Positions 50,164 through 60,780 of a stretch of DNA of 64,000 bases are shown piece by piece. Position numbers and translations under genes: made by a program. The notes under the pieces are model-generated. The model saw only the letters and a program-made list of their open reading frames with translations, searched no databases and was not told the DNA's origin. Location: assembly GCA_028554795.2 (NCBI GenBank), contig CM068841.1, positions 26,159,308-26,223,307 of the forward strand, read 5' to 3'. Position 1 is the stretch's first letter; the number at the start of each line of letters is the position of its first letter. The stretch comes from Sinohyriopsis cumingii. Taxonomy: Eukaryota > Mollusca > Bivalvia > Unionida > Unionidae.

Positions 50164-50757
50164 TCACTTGGTCTTGGGTAAGTGACCAACACGATCTACC
50201 ATAATTCTACTAAATGGTTCGTCAAAGACAGGAATAGGTTGTAGATGAGCCTTGGGAATTTTCTGGTTTCGTTTTTCTACCATTTGACAGGTATGACAAG
50301 ATCTACAGTATTTACCAACATCACTTTTGATTTTTGGCCAATAGAAGTGAATTAAAATCGTGTGATACGTTTTATTGATCCCTAAAGGACCTGCCAATGG
50401 AGTTTCATGGCCAGACTAACTCTTCCCTGTCAGTAATGTTTTGGAAATACAATTTTTATAGTTCACTGACCATTCGTCATCAGAAGGTACCTCGGGAGGT
50501 CTCCATTTTCTCAAAAGAATTCCATTTTTAATGAAATAACAGACAAGAACTTAGGTGGCTTCCGTTTCACTAATGGCCCTTTGAAACAAACAGGAGATCT
50601 CAGGATCTTTTTTCTGTTCGACGACAAGTGATTGTCGTTTATCACCCTGATCAGAATAAAGAGAAAGAGTAGTTAAAAGATTATTTGTATGGTCAATACC
50701 TTCTGATTGATCCAAACAAGAAGTGAAAAGACCTCCTAAAAAGCCTGACCAATACAT
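50164..50757 (-). pseudogene. Gypsy relic: integrase zinc-binding region
   Basis: A first piece (50551-50757) includes CLDQSEG and DPEISCLFQRA. The second (50164-50397) shows the integrase HHCC zinc finger: GINKTYHTILIHFYWPKI followed by CRSCHTCQMVEK. It ends in DRVGHLPKTK, where the Asp is the first catalytic residue of the DDE core. Between the pieces the frame is broken near 50400-50550. Confidence 0.85.
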
Positions 50758-51074
50758 GTGTCAGCTGAAGGAATACTTTCCTTATCTACATCATTCTCAA
50801 GAGCTTTCTTTACCATAGCTCTGGTAACTGCACAAGCTGGAAATATATCAGGGAATTCTTTTTCAATTTGATCGACTTTCTGATCCACGCAAGGCTTGTC
50901 AGTTATACGTGGATTAACCACAACCTTGTCTCCAGCTAGGGCGTTGCCTAGTAATAAATGATTGCCCTCAATGGGTAAAACAGAGACGGTTTTGACAGTC
51001 ACAGGTTCTGAGAACATCCCGTATAACCAGGCACTGAGGAGAAGCAGAATTAAAAAGGTCTGAGGAGCTATCAA
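50736..51074 (-). pseudogene. Gypsy relic: protease C-terminal region and linker
   Basis: The segment contains EPVTVKTVSVLPIEGNHLLL followed by GNALAGDKVVVNP and later FPACAVTRAM. A VLPIxGxxLLLGNxLAG strand pair is the C-terminal end of gypsy-type aspartic proteases, and the FPxCAVTRAM linker precedes the integrase in Gmr1-like Pol. The catalytic DTG part would lie upstream, where the sequence has changed into a Penelope-like element. Confidence 0.7.
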
Positions 51075-51226
51075 AACATTTAATTTACTGAGGCTACGAC
51101 AAAGACCTGATTATGAAGGCAACCCCAAGGGCTAATCAAACAAATTGCGATGACCTACTAAAATAAGGAAAGAAGGAAAATGCTGATAGGATAGGATCCT
51201 GACCTACCATCCAGACAACCACAAAG

Positions 51227-51780
51227 TTGGTAAAAATCATCGGGAAACACTGGCCCATCATGGAATCGTCAAAGGCGCTAAAGTTAATCTATCCTATAAA
51301 AAAAACATTAGTTGCCTACCGGAAACCGAAAAACCTCAAGGACATACTAGTCAGGGCGAAGCTAACGACAATCAGTAATCAACACTACCACATTCAATCT
51401 GGTTCCTGTGGCGAAAAAAGGTGCAAAACCAGTCAAAATATGATAGAGACCAGGACACTTTCCAGCAAAATGACAAGAGAAAAATTAAACACACATGGTC
51501 CAAATAAACCATGCAAAACAGGGAATATCGTTTATCTCATCACATGTAAGATCTGTATCGTTCAATACGTCGGAGAAACTTAAAAGCTACGTAAAAAAAG
51601 ATCAACCTTCATAGATGTGATTGAATGACCAAGAAGCTGTACAGAGGCACGATCACAGAACACTCCTCCTCCCCTGGCTACACTTTCGGTGATAAAACAC
51701 TTATTGCAATTGCTACAACCCCTACTGTACTCCACTGAAACCAAACGGTGTAAACCAAGAAGACTTGGAAAAGACAACCA
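51227..51780 (+). pseudogene. Penelope-like element ORF, RT tail plus GIY-YIG domain (broken)
   Basis: Residues show KHWPIMESSKALKLIYPIKK, VAYRKPKNLKDILVRAKL (a well-known PLE thumb landmark), GSCGEKRCKTSQNM (Cys-containing linker) and CKTGNIVYLITCKICIVQYV followed by GET, the GIY-YIG signature (VYLI...QYVGET). A stop at 51581-51583 ends the frame right after the signature. A shifted frame beyond it reads EHSSSPGYTFGDKTLIAIAT, matching the region where PLE nucleases carry a H..HxF segment. The enzyme nicks DNA for target-primed reverse transcription. Here it is inactive. Confidence 0.78.
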
Positions 51781-52120
51781 TGGACAAATAAAATTATATT
51801 GTGCAACCGACAGATTTTCTTTTAAATAATTCTCTAAATTTGCTTAATAGCCTATTACTACTATAACAATGAAATATCCTGGTTATAATTTGCGGTTACA
51901 TAAATATACATAAAATGACAGATGTCGTCATAGTTCATCAATTGCTAGGTCAATACAAATATTTTCCAGTATAAGCAACAAGCTGAAATGAACTAGTTGA
52001 TACAGAATAAAGTTAACTGGTTGAATTCCTGTAGAACAAGACATGCAAAGTTTCGCAAATATACCCGTTTTTCTGTTTTATTTGTTTATCTTGTATGTGT
52101 TTTGTGTTTGCCTTTGAAAA

Positions 52121-52138
52121 AGACTCATTAAAGAGTCT
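52121..52138 (+). other. Short hairpin near the 3' end of the Penelope-like element
   Basis: AGACTC and GAGTCT form a perfect 6-bp stem around the loop ATTAAA, preceded by a GAAA run and followed by AAAGCGCTC. A GACTC-loop-GAGTC hairpin with a following CGxxACGTC-like tract is a feature I associate with the 3' regions of some PLEs. Confidence 0.4.
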
Positions 52139-52150
52139 AAAGCGCTCAGG

Positions 52151-53456
52151 CTAGCTAGATAATAGTTTCGCACTGTTCATTGTCAGTTTATTGCATGCAT
52201 ATACTTAGTTTAAGACCATAAAGATGTAACACCTGGCAAATCAGTTCCTTTAATTTCATAGCTCTGGTGACACTTGTAATCCACTCATAACACCAAACTT
52301 TTAACAATATTATTTTCATTGAGATTTGAATTCCTTTGAACAAAACGTCTTGGCCTTTCCACTGCTCAATGCAATATCATCATTAAAGCCCTGGTGCAAC
52401 ATCTGAGTTGTTAGTTTTGTCTTCGTTCAAGAAATACAGGAAGACAAATACATGATTAATATATAATTTAGCCACGACTGGTCTATGCAACTGAGCTAGA
52501 TAGTTCGCTATGAAATGCAAAATCGAATAGATTTACCACATGTAACTTGACTGGCAATTTCTAAACATATTTGAGCAAATAAGGCACAAACCTATAGCAG
52601 AAATTAAACTACGAAGACGGTCTTTATTGAGAAAAGTTTGGCAACTTACGAAAGCATAGAAAAGAAAATAAGAAAAGCGCATGCAAGTGGCAACTCAGCA
52701 GATGTATATATTACGAGACGTAAAAGTAGTTGTAAACACAAATAATATGTTCGAACTTCAGTTCATATTCTTACTTGAAAACCATAATATAGATAACTTC
52801 CGGACGTTTTAGTCACCTGCTTAATATTTTATAAACGTTAATTTTTTGAGCACTAGACTTTTTCTAATAATAAGGATTAATATAATGTTCTCTCAATTTC
52901 AAATAACGTTTGCATTCTTAAGTAAAATAACTTTTGTTTCTATCAACCTTTGAACCACAATTTCCATCATCTCTATTTACTCGTGGAATATGTTGAATAA
53001 CGACCTTTTACTGAAATTTACATGCAGGTACGTGTATGTCACTTAAACTTCAAATCCGAAACCTCTGTATTTCGGAGTACCTGCAAGATCGACATTTTTT
53101 TAAATTGGGGGCTGTTCCTAATTTTTCCTACTTTAGTATCATTATATTTCCCAGTAAAAAGCATCGAATAACCGCGACTCCGAATAATCAATTTTAATTG
53201 ATCCAAAACTAAACAAAACAGAGTGTACAAACGATACTCATTTCAAGCTGGGAAATGTGTTTCAGCTTCTAAATTCCTGACACATACTGTTTAGAAAGTA
53301 CTGTAGCGAATATATCTGTGCGAGAAAGACCAGAAAAATGTCTCACGGGCGCGAGAGGTTAAAACAATACGTGAAAAGCGCAGATATATATTATGGTTGA
53401 CACTAGCCTAATCCGATATCCTTCACTACCATTTGTCTTCACCCTTATGACAACAT
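52151..53456. other. Intergenic DNA, nothing recognised
   Basis: AT-rich sequence with no motif-bearing frames. Confidence 0.6.
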
Positions 53457-53555
53457 GTCAGAACGACCAGCTAAACGTCATATAATTGAATTATCCTTGC
53501 ACGATAAAATGAGGCTGAATATTGAGTATTACTCCGTGACTAATAGTTGATGTTT
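53457..53555 (+). pseudogene. Possible pogo/Tigger (CENP-B type) helix-turn-helix fragment
   Basis: From an ATG at 53457 the frame reads MSERPAKRHIIELSLHDKMR followed by LNIEYYSVTNS and a stop. The pattern basic head, LSLxDKxxLIxYY, is the start of the N-terminal DNA-binding domain of pogo/Tigger transposases and CENP-B-like proteins. Only about 30 residues match and no DDE core follows, so this is a fragment at best. The 63-codon frame at 53582-53773 shows no transposase motif. Confidence 0.35.
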
Positions 53556-54207
53556 GTAAACGTGATGTTGCTATGGGTTAAATGCTTATACGTTGTCACG
53601 ATGAGAACGCGACACAGTCGATTGTTGAGATTTTGTTACAGCAGTGTGTCCACAAAAGTGGGATTGACCATAAAGTACCAAAGCAATGGTGTCTCGTGCA
53701 TTATCAGACGAACGTCACATTGATGAACCTTGATGACATCAACTTCCTGTGGCACCATCATTTAGTCCGCTGATTCGACGTTGTGGACTCTCCCAACCCG
53801 CTGTTTTCGACATTGTTGGGGTTGGTCGAAGTCGCATTGACGCCATCCGCACAGTGACTAAAGGTCTGCGGGATATTCGATTATGGTGAAAAAAAATTAT
53901 TCATTGCATTCGCCTGGCTATATATTATACACAAGTTATAGGGAAAGATATTCCCGTGGAAATATGTTTCTTATATGTATAAGTTTAATATCAAAATTTC
54001 AAAAGCTAGCTTTGTAGATACAAGTGTGCTTTAGCGGTCTATAAAATTCCTTTTACAGCTTATTATAAAATGTATTCGTGAATGACAATAATAAATAGAT
54101 GGTACAATGTTTACAACTCATAGAAGAATGTAGTTTTTAATATATCTTGGAGATGTAGAGGACGCAATAAAATGTTAGACAGAAGAATCAATCTTTTAAT
54201 AAGCAAC

Positions 54208-54213
54208 TTTATT
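54208..54213 (-). terminator. Candidate poly(A) signal for the LRAT-domain gene
   Basis: The minus strand reads AATAAA here, about 555 bp after the LRAT stop codon. I did not see a closer canonical signal. The 98-codon minus-strand frame at 54213-54509 between stop and signal has no motif and fits better as 3' untranslated region. Confidence 0.4.
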
Positions 54214-54766
54214 TACATCACGCAGAATATTAATTGCATTTGGTTAATGAAAGAAGCCACAGCCACGCATAAAACCACACGGATGTAACTAACTACTGTT
54301 TCACATGCAGCAAAGCTATAGAAGCAGAAAATGTGAATTATAATAGTTCTTTGCACAAAGATGATCAATAATATTAACGTAACGGACGCATGCCATGAAA
54401 GATAAGGTGTGATTTCCAGGTCATGCCAGATTGTACCCATCACAAGTACATTAAAGTATTTGTTCATACGTACGTACTTTGCTATGTAGCTAGTTAATTC
54501 TTTGTGCATACGAACAGGTATTGTGAGTGCTGCTTATATAACAAACTCAGTCTACAATGAAACTGTAAAGCCGTTCACCTACAGGCACGAGGAAATTAAT
54601 GCCACGGGTTAATTTGTTAAAATTACGTAAGTACATAATCACAATAAGTGTCAGATAATACTCGGCTTGATGATGTGGCTTATTAAGTTTGTTATTCTAG
54701 TATCTTCTGAACTTAATTCAGTGGAAAAGTGTTTCTTAATTTATGTTATGGAAAATTACGCTTTCA

Positions 54767-55223
54767 TTAGGAAGTAAAACCAATAGCAGACTTTGATCCT
54801 GCATTAGTTAGAACCAAAACATATTTTATCAGTTTTGCAGGATTCCTGATGCATTCAGTGACCTTGTCAATCACTTGCTTTGATGTGGCAATTCCCGTTT
54901 TGCATCTCGTTGCAAAGTGTTCACAGTTGTTTCGGAGAAGATGGTATGATCCCCAGCGATCGGGTTTCTTCACTAATTCTTCGGCGTTCCTTGCTGCCTC
55001 CTCATGAGAAAGACAGTGTCCCAACTTGTAGTTGATACGCACCAGGTTGCGTTTCCCATTGTCGGTAAACTCTTCAATACTCGCTATTCTAGGCTTTGCA
55101 TCTGTTTTACCGTCTCCTCCAAAATCAGCTACCCTTCCTCCGCCGAGATAAATGCCATGATGGTAATAATTTCCGCCCTTAACCCTACCATCAACGGCGA
55201 TCTGGTCACCTCTAATCAGTGAT
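54767..55223 (-). CDS. LRAT-domain protein, last coding exon (partial gene)
   Basis: On the minus strand an exon opens after the acceptor TTCTTCCTCTTCAG (AG at 55225-55224, phase 2) and codes for 151 residues to a stop at 54767. It begins GDQIAVDG, then YYHHGIYLGGGRVADFGG with the catalytic His (residue 22 of the exon), and carries the nucleophile motif NNCEHFATRCKTG (Cys 100). These are the signatures of the LRAT/NlpC-P60 fold found in lecithin:retinol acyltransferase and PLAAT phospholipase/acyltransferases, which form a thioester with an acyl group at Cys. Where many members have a second His (VxHL), this protein has Asp (VADF). The C-terminus (LIKYVLVLTNAG) is short and lacks a clear membrane anchor. 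Only the first residues of the domain are missing; they must lie in an upstream exon that I could not find. No frameshift or stop is present. Confidence 0.87.
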
Positions 55224-55234
55224 CTGAAGAGGAA

Positions 55235-55236
<2 letters not shown>
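55224..55236 (-). promoter_or_regulatory. 3' splice site of the LRAT exon
   Basis: The minus strand reads TTCTTCCTCTTCAG, a short pyrimidine tract plus AG. It is the only sequence between a 79-bp (TA)n tract and the exon, so the branch point must lie inside or beyond the TA tract. Confidence 0.75.

Positions 55237-55315
<79 letters not shown>
55237..55315. repeat. (TA)n microsatellite, 79 bp, inside the intron next to the LRAT acceptor
   Basis: A pure AT tract ending 12-13 bp before the intron-exon border on the minus strand. Confidence 0.99.
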
Positions 55316-55316
<1 letters not shown>

Positions 55317-55739
55317 CTTATTTATATATCTCTATGGGGTGCTCCCAACCTTTTAGGATGCTAAGTGCTAACAGAATCGGACGGCAAATGTATTTCCCAT
55401 AGAACTTAATGCTAATATATTAAAATATAAAACTAATTCCTGTTAAGAAAATCTTTGTAGGCCTTAAACAGCTGTTCCGCTGAATTTGATTGAACCTCAC
55501 GTTGTTTAACATGACGGAAATGAAATAAAGGATATGGAAAGAAAACTATGTATTTGGTTTTCAACTATAGCTCATGGATTGAAATTTGTGAAATTAATTA
55601 GGTTCAAGATGAATTCGATTTACTACTCAATGTGTGTATATCAAAACATGTAGTACTCTATTTTTTCCCCGACAAGTAAACCTGTTACATAATTAGTAAT
55701 CTGATAACTAATGTTTTGCAAGAGGACATGAAACACCTT
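55316..55739. other. Probable intron of the LRAT-domain gene
   Basis: AT-rich DNA upstream of the acceptor (minus strand). I see no further LRAT exon here. The 5' exon lies further right, possibly beyond the GC-rich block or outside the window. Confidence 0.45.
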
Positions 55740-58230
55740 AGCCTTTCAGGCCATGACTACAGACACCCAGAAAAGCGCAGTCAACGGTCAATATTCTGGT
55801 AGGGCATCAATGCCCCACAGCACACACTTCTTGACTTCCAGAAAGTGTAACGGTTTAAAAGCTAAGAGCACAACCAAATAATCTTTCACAAGCTGAACGC
55901 CATTGAGGTGAACCGACGCATCAATATCCACCAAAAGATGGTCGAAGAAATTATTCTAGAATACGTCATCAAAGCTGCGACTCGCCAAAAGGTTCACTAG
56001 GACCGCCTGATAAACCATGAGGATTTCCTCGGCATCTACCCAATTTAATACTTCTACTTGGAACGCCACGACTAACTTAAGCAGTTTGTTGTGCGCATAT
56101 ACCAACTTTCTGATAAATTCTTCCCCTCAGACGAAAAGCTCCTTCTCGTGAGGGCCAGCGGGAGAATGAAGGTTACTAATGCCTCCATCGAAAAGTCATA
56201 TGAACGCAAAATGAATAAACAATGCTGTACGAAGCTCAGTCGGTGTCCATCTCAAAAGTCCAAAGCCTTAAATAAATGGCACGGTGTTTCACAGCGGCGT
56301 TGCTGTGGCAGTCATTTTAGACGTGCCCCACTCATACTAGTGCCCACTCAGCTCAAGCACCAAACGGCATCGACTTCAAACTTTTGGTATTGGCCCAGAT
56401 ACAAAAACAACGGCATTTTCCTCTGCTTGCCTTTGCTCTACTGGCTATGGCTGCCAGGCAAGTATCAGCAGTTGACACGACTGCAGCAGCTGATTGCGAT
56501 GCCCTTAAAGAAAGTCCTTGTAATGGGTGTCAATGATCAAAAAAAAAGAGGCCTCACCTGCCATGGTGACGGTAAAAACTCTAAGTCTGACCTGCAATGT
56601 ATTATCCTGCACGGAAAGCACTGCTCTGGCGTTTGCATGCACGATAATTTTCAGCACCTACCTCGACCCAGCGGGCAGAAAGCTCGCATCGTCAACCTCG
56701 ACTCTTCAAACAATTGTAGGCAGCATTCAGTGCGACGCCATCCAACTTCTCCACTTTGACTCACACAGCGTTAGACACCTCTAAAATATGTTTTGTCTTT
56801 GAGCAGGACCCAACACCGGACATACTGATGGATGTGGTATTGTCTTTTATCTCACTTTAAGTAGTCTGGTCCCCCTTTATGCTATTCATTATCAGCAATT
56901 GTGGAAAACGTGGTGCTTCGGGCGTTTCGGCGAGCGCTCATGTTGTCTGAAGCAACGGGGTACCTAGAAACTTTACAGCTGACATTTCAGCACTCCTCAC
57001 AAAACAAGTCGGCATCTTGGTCGACCACGCAACAGTTTTAAACACCAAAGCTGTACCAAGCGACGGTGGTATGTCAGTGTTAAATATCGAATCGTACACT
57101 GACTACGACGGAACATTTCGGAGTCTCAGAGCCCGGCGATACAGTTAGCGGATTGCTAGTAATGAATAACAACTTAATCAAAATGGCGCATGATGAAGTC
57201 GACCCTAGGGATACCTCCACGGTGTTGTTTATCAATAACCGAGTACCTGATGCACCAACAGATACTGCGGCCAGGCTGTACGTTTTATTATCCTTCGTCG
57301 ACATGTGGCCTGCATTATCGGCTTTGAAACGTGGGTTTTCCGTAGCCTATACCTCCGGTTTAGTGGGCTACCACAATTATGTTTATTGGGGAGGCACGTG
57401 ATATCCCGGCCGTGTACGTAACGGCTGACAAAATCACATTACTTGGTTGGGTTACGGAAAGAAAAGCATCTAGATATTATCACTGGGATTCAAAACAGAA
57501 CATTCAAAACATCGTGGTTTTACACTCAGCAAGAGCAACACTATCACCGTCACTGGTTTTCTTCGTTAACTTCTATGGACATGGTCGTGAAAGAACGTGG
57601 TCTCACTTTCAATCCGTGTAACTGGTGCCTTAATAACATATAGTGACAATACTGCCATTCCGGCCAACACCTAACACCAAAGCCTTAAAATTAGCTTTGT
57701 GCCATCAGTGTCACCAGTAGGTAAAAGGCCTCAACGTCAAGACACTGCCGGCGAATTTCTAAACCACTGCAATCACCTTTGGTTATCGCAATGAGAATCC
57801 ATAAAGCTTACAATATATACAATGGGTGATGGGTAGAAACGAACGTAGACACGGAATACGAATCATTTGTGCCGCCTGCAAATCCATCGACCGACGAGAG
57901 AGAATTGGCATGGCTCACAAAAATAAGTAAACAACATCAAGGAATACATACAACTTTCATAGTATCTGCGTAAACCAACACCCAGAAAACCACAACCCTA
58001 CGAAGCAATCGTTTAATGACGGACGGACAATGTGATGCAAATGTGGTCCATTTTTTGCGATTTCGCTTGCTTTGGGGTAAATATGACACAAAGGAAAAAG
58101 CCTCACGAACTTCCGCCCTCATCTGATATATCATTTCTTTACAACAGGATAGCGCATTGATGCGTACATACCTAAACCAACCACACATAAAACTGCTGAA
58201 GTCAAAGTTGCCAACGGCATGAAGGCATCA
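55740..58230 (+). pseudogene. GC-rich, long degraded coding region, unidentified (possible endogenous viral element)
   Basis: For about 2.5 kb the plus strand reads as protein-like sequence that jumps between frames. The pieces include NRRINIHQKMVEEIILEYVI and LSDKFFPSDEKLLLVRASGR (frame of 56091-56275), LLAFALLAMAARQVSAVDTT (about 56425-56500), LAFACTIIFSTYLDPAGRKL (frame of 56527-56784), NFTADISALLTKQVGILVDH (about 56970), then AARLYVLLSFVDMWPALSAL and SGLVGYHNYVYW (57153-57401), VYVTADKITLLGWVTERKAS (57409-57470) and VDTEYESFVPPANPSTDERE (about 57850). One 60-base line (56641-56700) has 33 G/C by hand count, far above the surroundings. I do not recognise the family. Length, foreign composition and lack of introns would fit a capsid-like protein of an integrated virus or a large mobile element; a processed pseudogene is the alternative. 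It lies in or beside the LRAT gene, on the opposite strand. Confidence 0.5.
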
Positions 58231-60527
58231 AAAGGAAAGCACCCGGTACACATTTTGGCTAGCCTCTCAGTTTTCATTGTTAGTCAACTAGTTATATATT
58301 GCCTGGACAATGTGTTTATATACATAAATACTATTCTTTCTTTGTGCAAATAGACCTCGCTGCAATTAAACTAAATTAAAGCTGGATAAGCTTTATAGCA
58401 ATTATTAAAACTTGGTTTTCAAGAGCCCATCTGCCCACACTTAGTCTGACAGTCCCGAAGTATATAGTTGCACTTTCCCGTCCTCTGGACAGGATCAGTT
58501 TTGCTGTCTGAAATCATACTGGGTGATATGAAGATTCGATTTTGTGCAATACACACAATCTGCTACCATCCTGCTAGCAATCTAGTTTTAAATCAGCCTT
58601 GAAACTCCAAAGGTTAATCAGTCTGAAGTGAGTTGCAAATTACTCTTAAGGTTTAGGTGCACTGGAAACTCATGAGTCGCAAGTATTTCAATGAATCTCA
58701 AAGAATATCATGCCAAGACGATATAAGCTCCTAAATGACTGAGCGTACAAACTATTAAAATGTTATTTTACGTGTGTATATTATATATTTGCTATATTCT
58801 AATTTCCGTGGACTAATATGGCTTTCCGACAAAAGTTTGCTTGCACTCTTTCTCAGCGATAGCAATATTTGCAACGATATGAAATATAGGACTGTCTTCT
58901 GAATAGCCATTGTTGTGATTGAAGTTGTGGATTAAACGACATTTTCAGCACAATATATTTTATACATGGTGGCCAGCATATTTAGAAGAGGAAGTAACAG
59001 GACAAATCACGGAAATAGCCACTGACCCACAAGAATCTACTAGAAAACTTTCTCAAGTACCCACGTGGCCGAGCCTGAGTCAAGAACCCAATATGAATGG
59101 TTTTGTGTTACTAATGTGTTTGACGCAAGTAAATATTTGGGTCACAAAAGTATTTGGATTTTCTGTGTTATTAGGTCAAATCAATGTTGCAATCAATAGG
59201 TCTAATTTCTATATTTTGTTTTGAAGATTGGGTTTATAGTGACAGTAATCCAATGACATTAACTGCATGCTATTTAACCCTGCTTTAGGTTTGTTTCTTG
59301 CCAGCAATTCTTTGTAAATTAAATTAACAAATTAGTTTAAAAATAAACCTTTGAAATTAGAAACGCTGCTAAAGAGATTTTTAACAAAATAATAATCATC
59401 ACAAGACATCAGGCTTTATCTAATGTAACCATATTTCAAAGCTACAACATTCAAAGCGAAATTCAAATATAATAAATATATAATAAATTAAAAGCTGAAG
59501 TATCAGGATTATATTTTTAATACATACTTTCCAATTTATCAGTGTTTCCTCCTCATAAGCAATAAATACAATTAATATAAAAAGTAAGGTTTTGTGCATT
59601 CAGTCTGCAAATGTTGTCATGAAAAGCGTTCCTGATTTTTTGGCAACATGGGTTTTTGTTCCCTTCTCGAGGTTTTAATACTCCCATCCCGTTCGCAAGA
59701 TGCTTACATTAGATATGCAGATACGATCAATCGGATTGTGCAAGGGATACGATTTCAAATTACAGCTAGGTCGACATGCAACATTCGTTTCACATAATCG
59801 TTATGTACCTCAAACATAAAGTATAAAACGAAGTCAGGTTAATACATGCAATACTAAAAACAAACAAATTAACGTGTTTTATTACAAAACTTAGTACTCT
59901 TCACCGCTGTATATATTATATTTGTATTTTATTGACACAAGGTACTGGAATGGCAACTCAATCCACATATATTTTATTATGCAATACGACGTTACCACAA
60001 TATTCAGTCAACATGGCAATGCTACTTTATGAACTAATTGTACAATCGTTTTCCAATTTTTGTTTATTAAAGGAGTCTTGGGTCAAAACTGGACAACCCG
60101 GGATAAATCCCATGCCTAAAATTCAATCCAACTTTTTCAAATTCATCCACTGACTTAGCGATATTTATATTTATAATAACTGAGAATGTTGAATATCAGA
60201 ACATGAAAACACACATGTACTGTCCGCTATCTGGACAGTGAGAATGGAATTATGCTGATCAGATATATAGAAAGATGGCAGTTGGATCAAACTTAATGCA
60301 AAGGGAAGTTTTAGTTGTTGTCGCAGCAACACTTATAAAATATAGTAACATAAAATATAAATGTATTCCTTATAAAACTATCTTTTTAACTTTGATTCTA
60401 GATAGAAGTGAATTGGTACGCAATAAATTCTGCAAATAATCATCTGCTTAAAACACGTTTATTAGTTGGTTATTCTAAATGCGTTAGCGTCATTTTCCAT
60501 TAATTTGGGTGCTAGCAAAGATTTAGT
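58231..60527. other. Intergenic DNA, nothing recognised
   Basis: AT-rich sequence. Frames at 58919-59224 (101 codons) and 59932-60153 show no motif, repeat or codon pattern that I can support. Confidence 0.55.
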
Positions 60528-60534
60528 TTGGTGA

Positions 60535-60780
60535 TTCGCAGCAAATGGAACAAAGAACACACCATGGTAGTAGGCAGGGTCTGGCTTATTGGGAGGATTC
60601 GAACCCGCACCATTTGGTTCACGAAATCTGTACATAAATCCAGTAGCGTACTAACGGTGGGGGGAAGGGAGACAACGTGGCAGTCGCGCCGGGCGCCAGA
60701 GGTCCTGGAGTGCCAAAACAGCCGATTCATTTACGCCACATGCCCCTGGCCGCCTTTTGCCACTGCATAAACTTCTGAGT
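60535..60780. mobile_element. GC-rich patch with a tRNA B-box-like motif, possible SINE or other short element
   Basis: The minus strand contains GGTGCGGGTTCGAATCCTCC, a perfect B-box-type sequence (GGTTCGAATCC). The plus strand to its right is strongly GC-rich (GGCAGTCGCGCCGGGCGCCA). I could not find a convincing A box, tail or target-site duplication, so a SINE call is tentative. Confidence 0.35.

Larger units (their letters stand above)
47899..51079 (-). mobile_element. Ty3/gypsy retrotransposon relic with Gmr1-like domain order (PR-INT-RT-RH)
   Basis: All pieces read on the minus strand. From 51079 downward they are a protease C-terminal segment, an integrase zinc finger, the integrase core, the integrase C-terminus, a reverse transcriptase and RNase H. 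Integrase upstream of RT is the copia-type order, yet every motif is gypsy-like. This combination defines the Gmr1-like elements first named from Atlantic cod. Gag, LTRs and primer-binding site are not seen. The 5' side ends at a Penelope-like element. The frame is broken by many shifts and stops. Confidence 0.85.
51080..52150 (+). mobile_element. Penelope-like element, 3' fragment with GIY-YIG endonuclease
   Basis: This plus-strand fragment is 5'-truncated, as is usual for Penelope-like elements. It enters at the end of the RT region (THP-like segment near 51210, then KHWPIM), continues with the Cys-rich linker and the start of a GIY-YIG nuclease, and ends near the hairpin at 52121-52138. 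It abuts the minus-strand gypsy relic, so one of the two truncated the other. Confidence 0.75.

Noticed and set aside
47899-51079. Copia (Ty1) element, because integrase precedes RT
   Set aside because: The integrase GPY/F-like C-terminus, the zinc finger context, the RT entry motif and the RNase H segments are gypsy-like. Gmr1-like order explains the arrangement.
54213-54509. Membrane-protein-like minus-strand frame downstream of the LRAT stop
   Set aside because: It lies in the likely 3' untranslated region, ends at the candidate poly(A) signal and has no motif. Hydrophobic frames are common in T-rich DNA.
55004-55222. 72-codon plus-strand frame over the LRAT exon
   Set aside because: The minus strand carries the LRAT catalytic motifs and splice site; the plus frame is its shadow.
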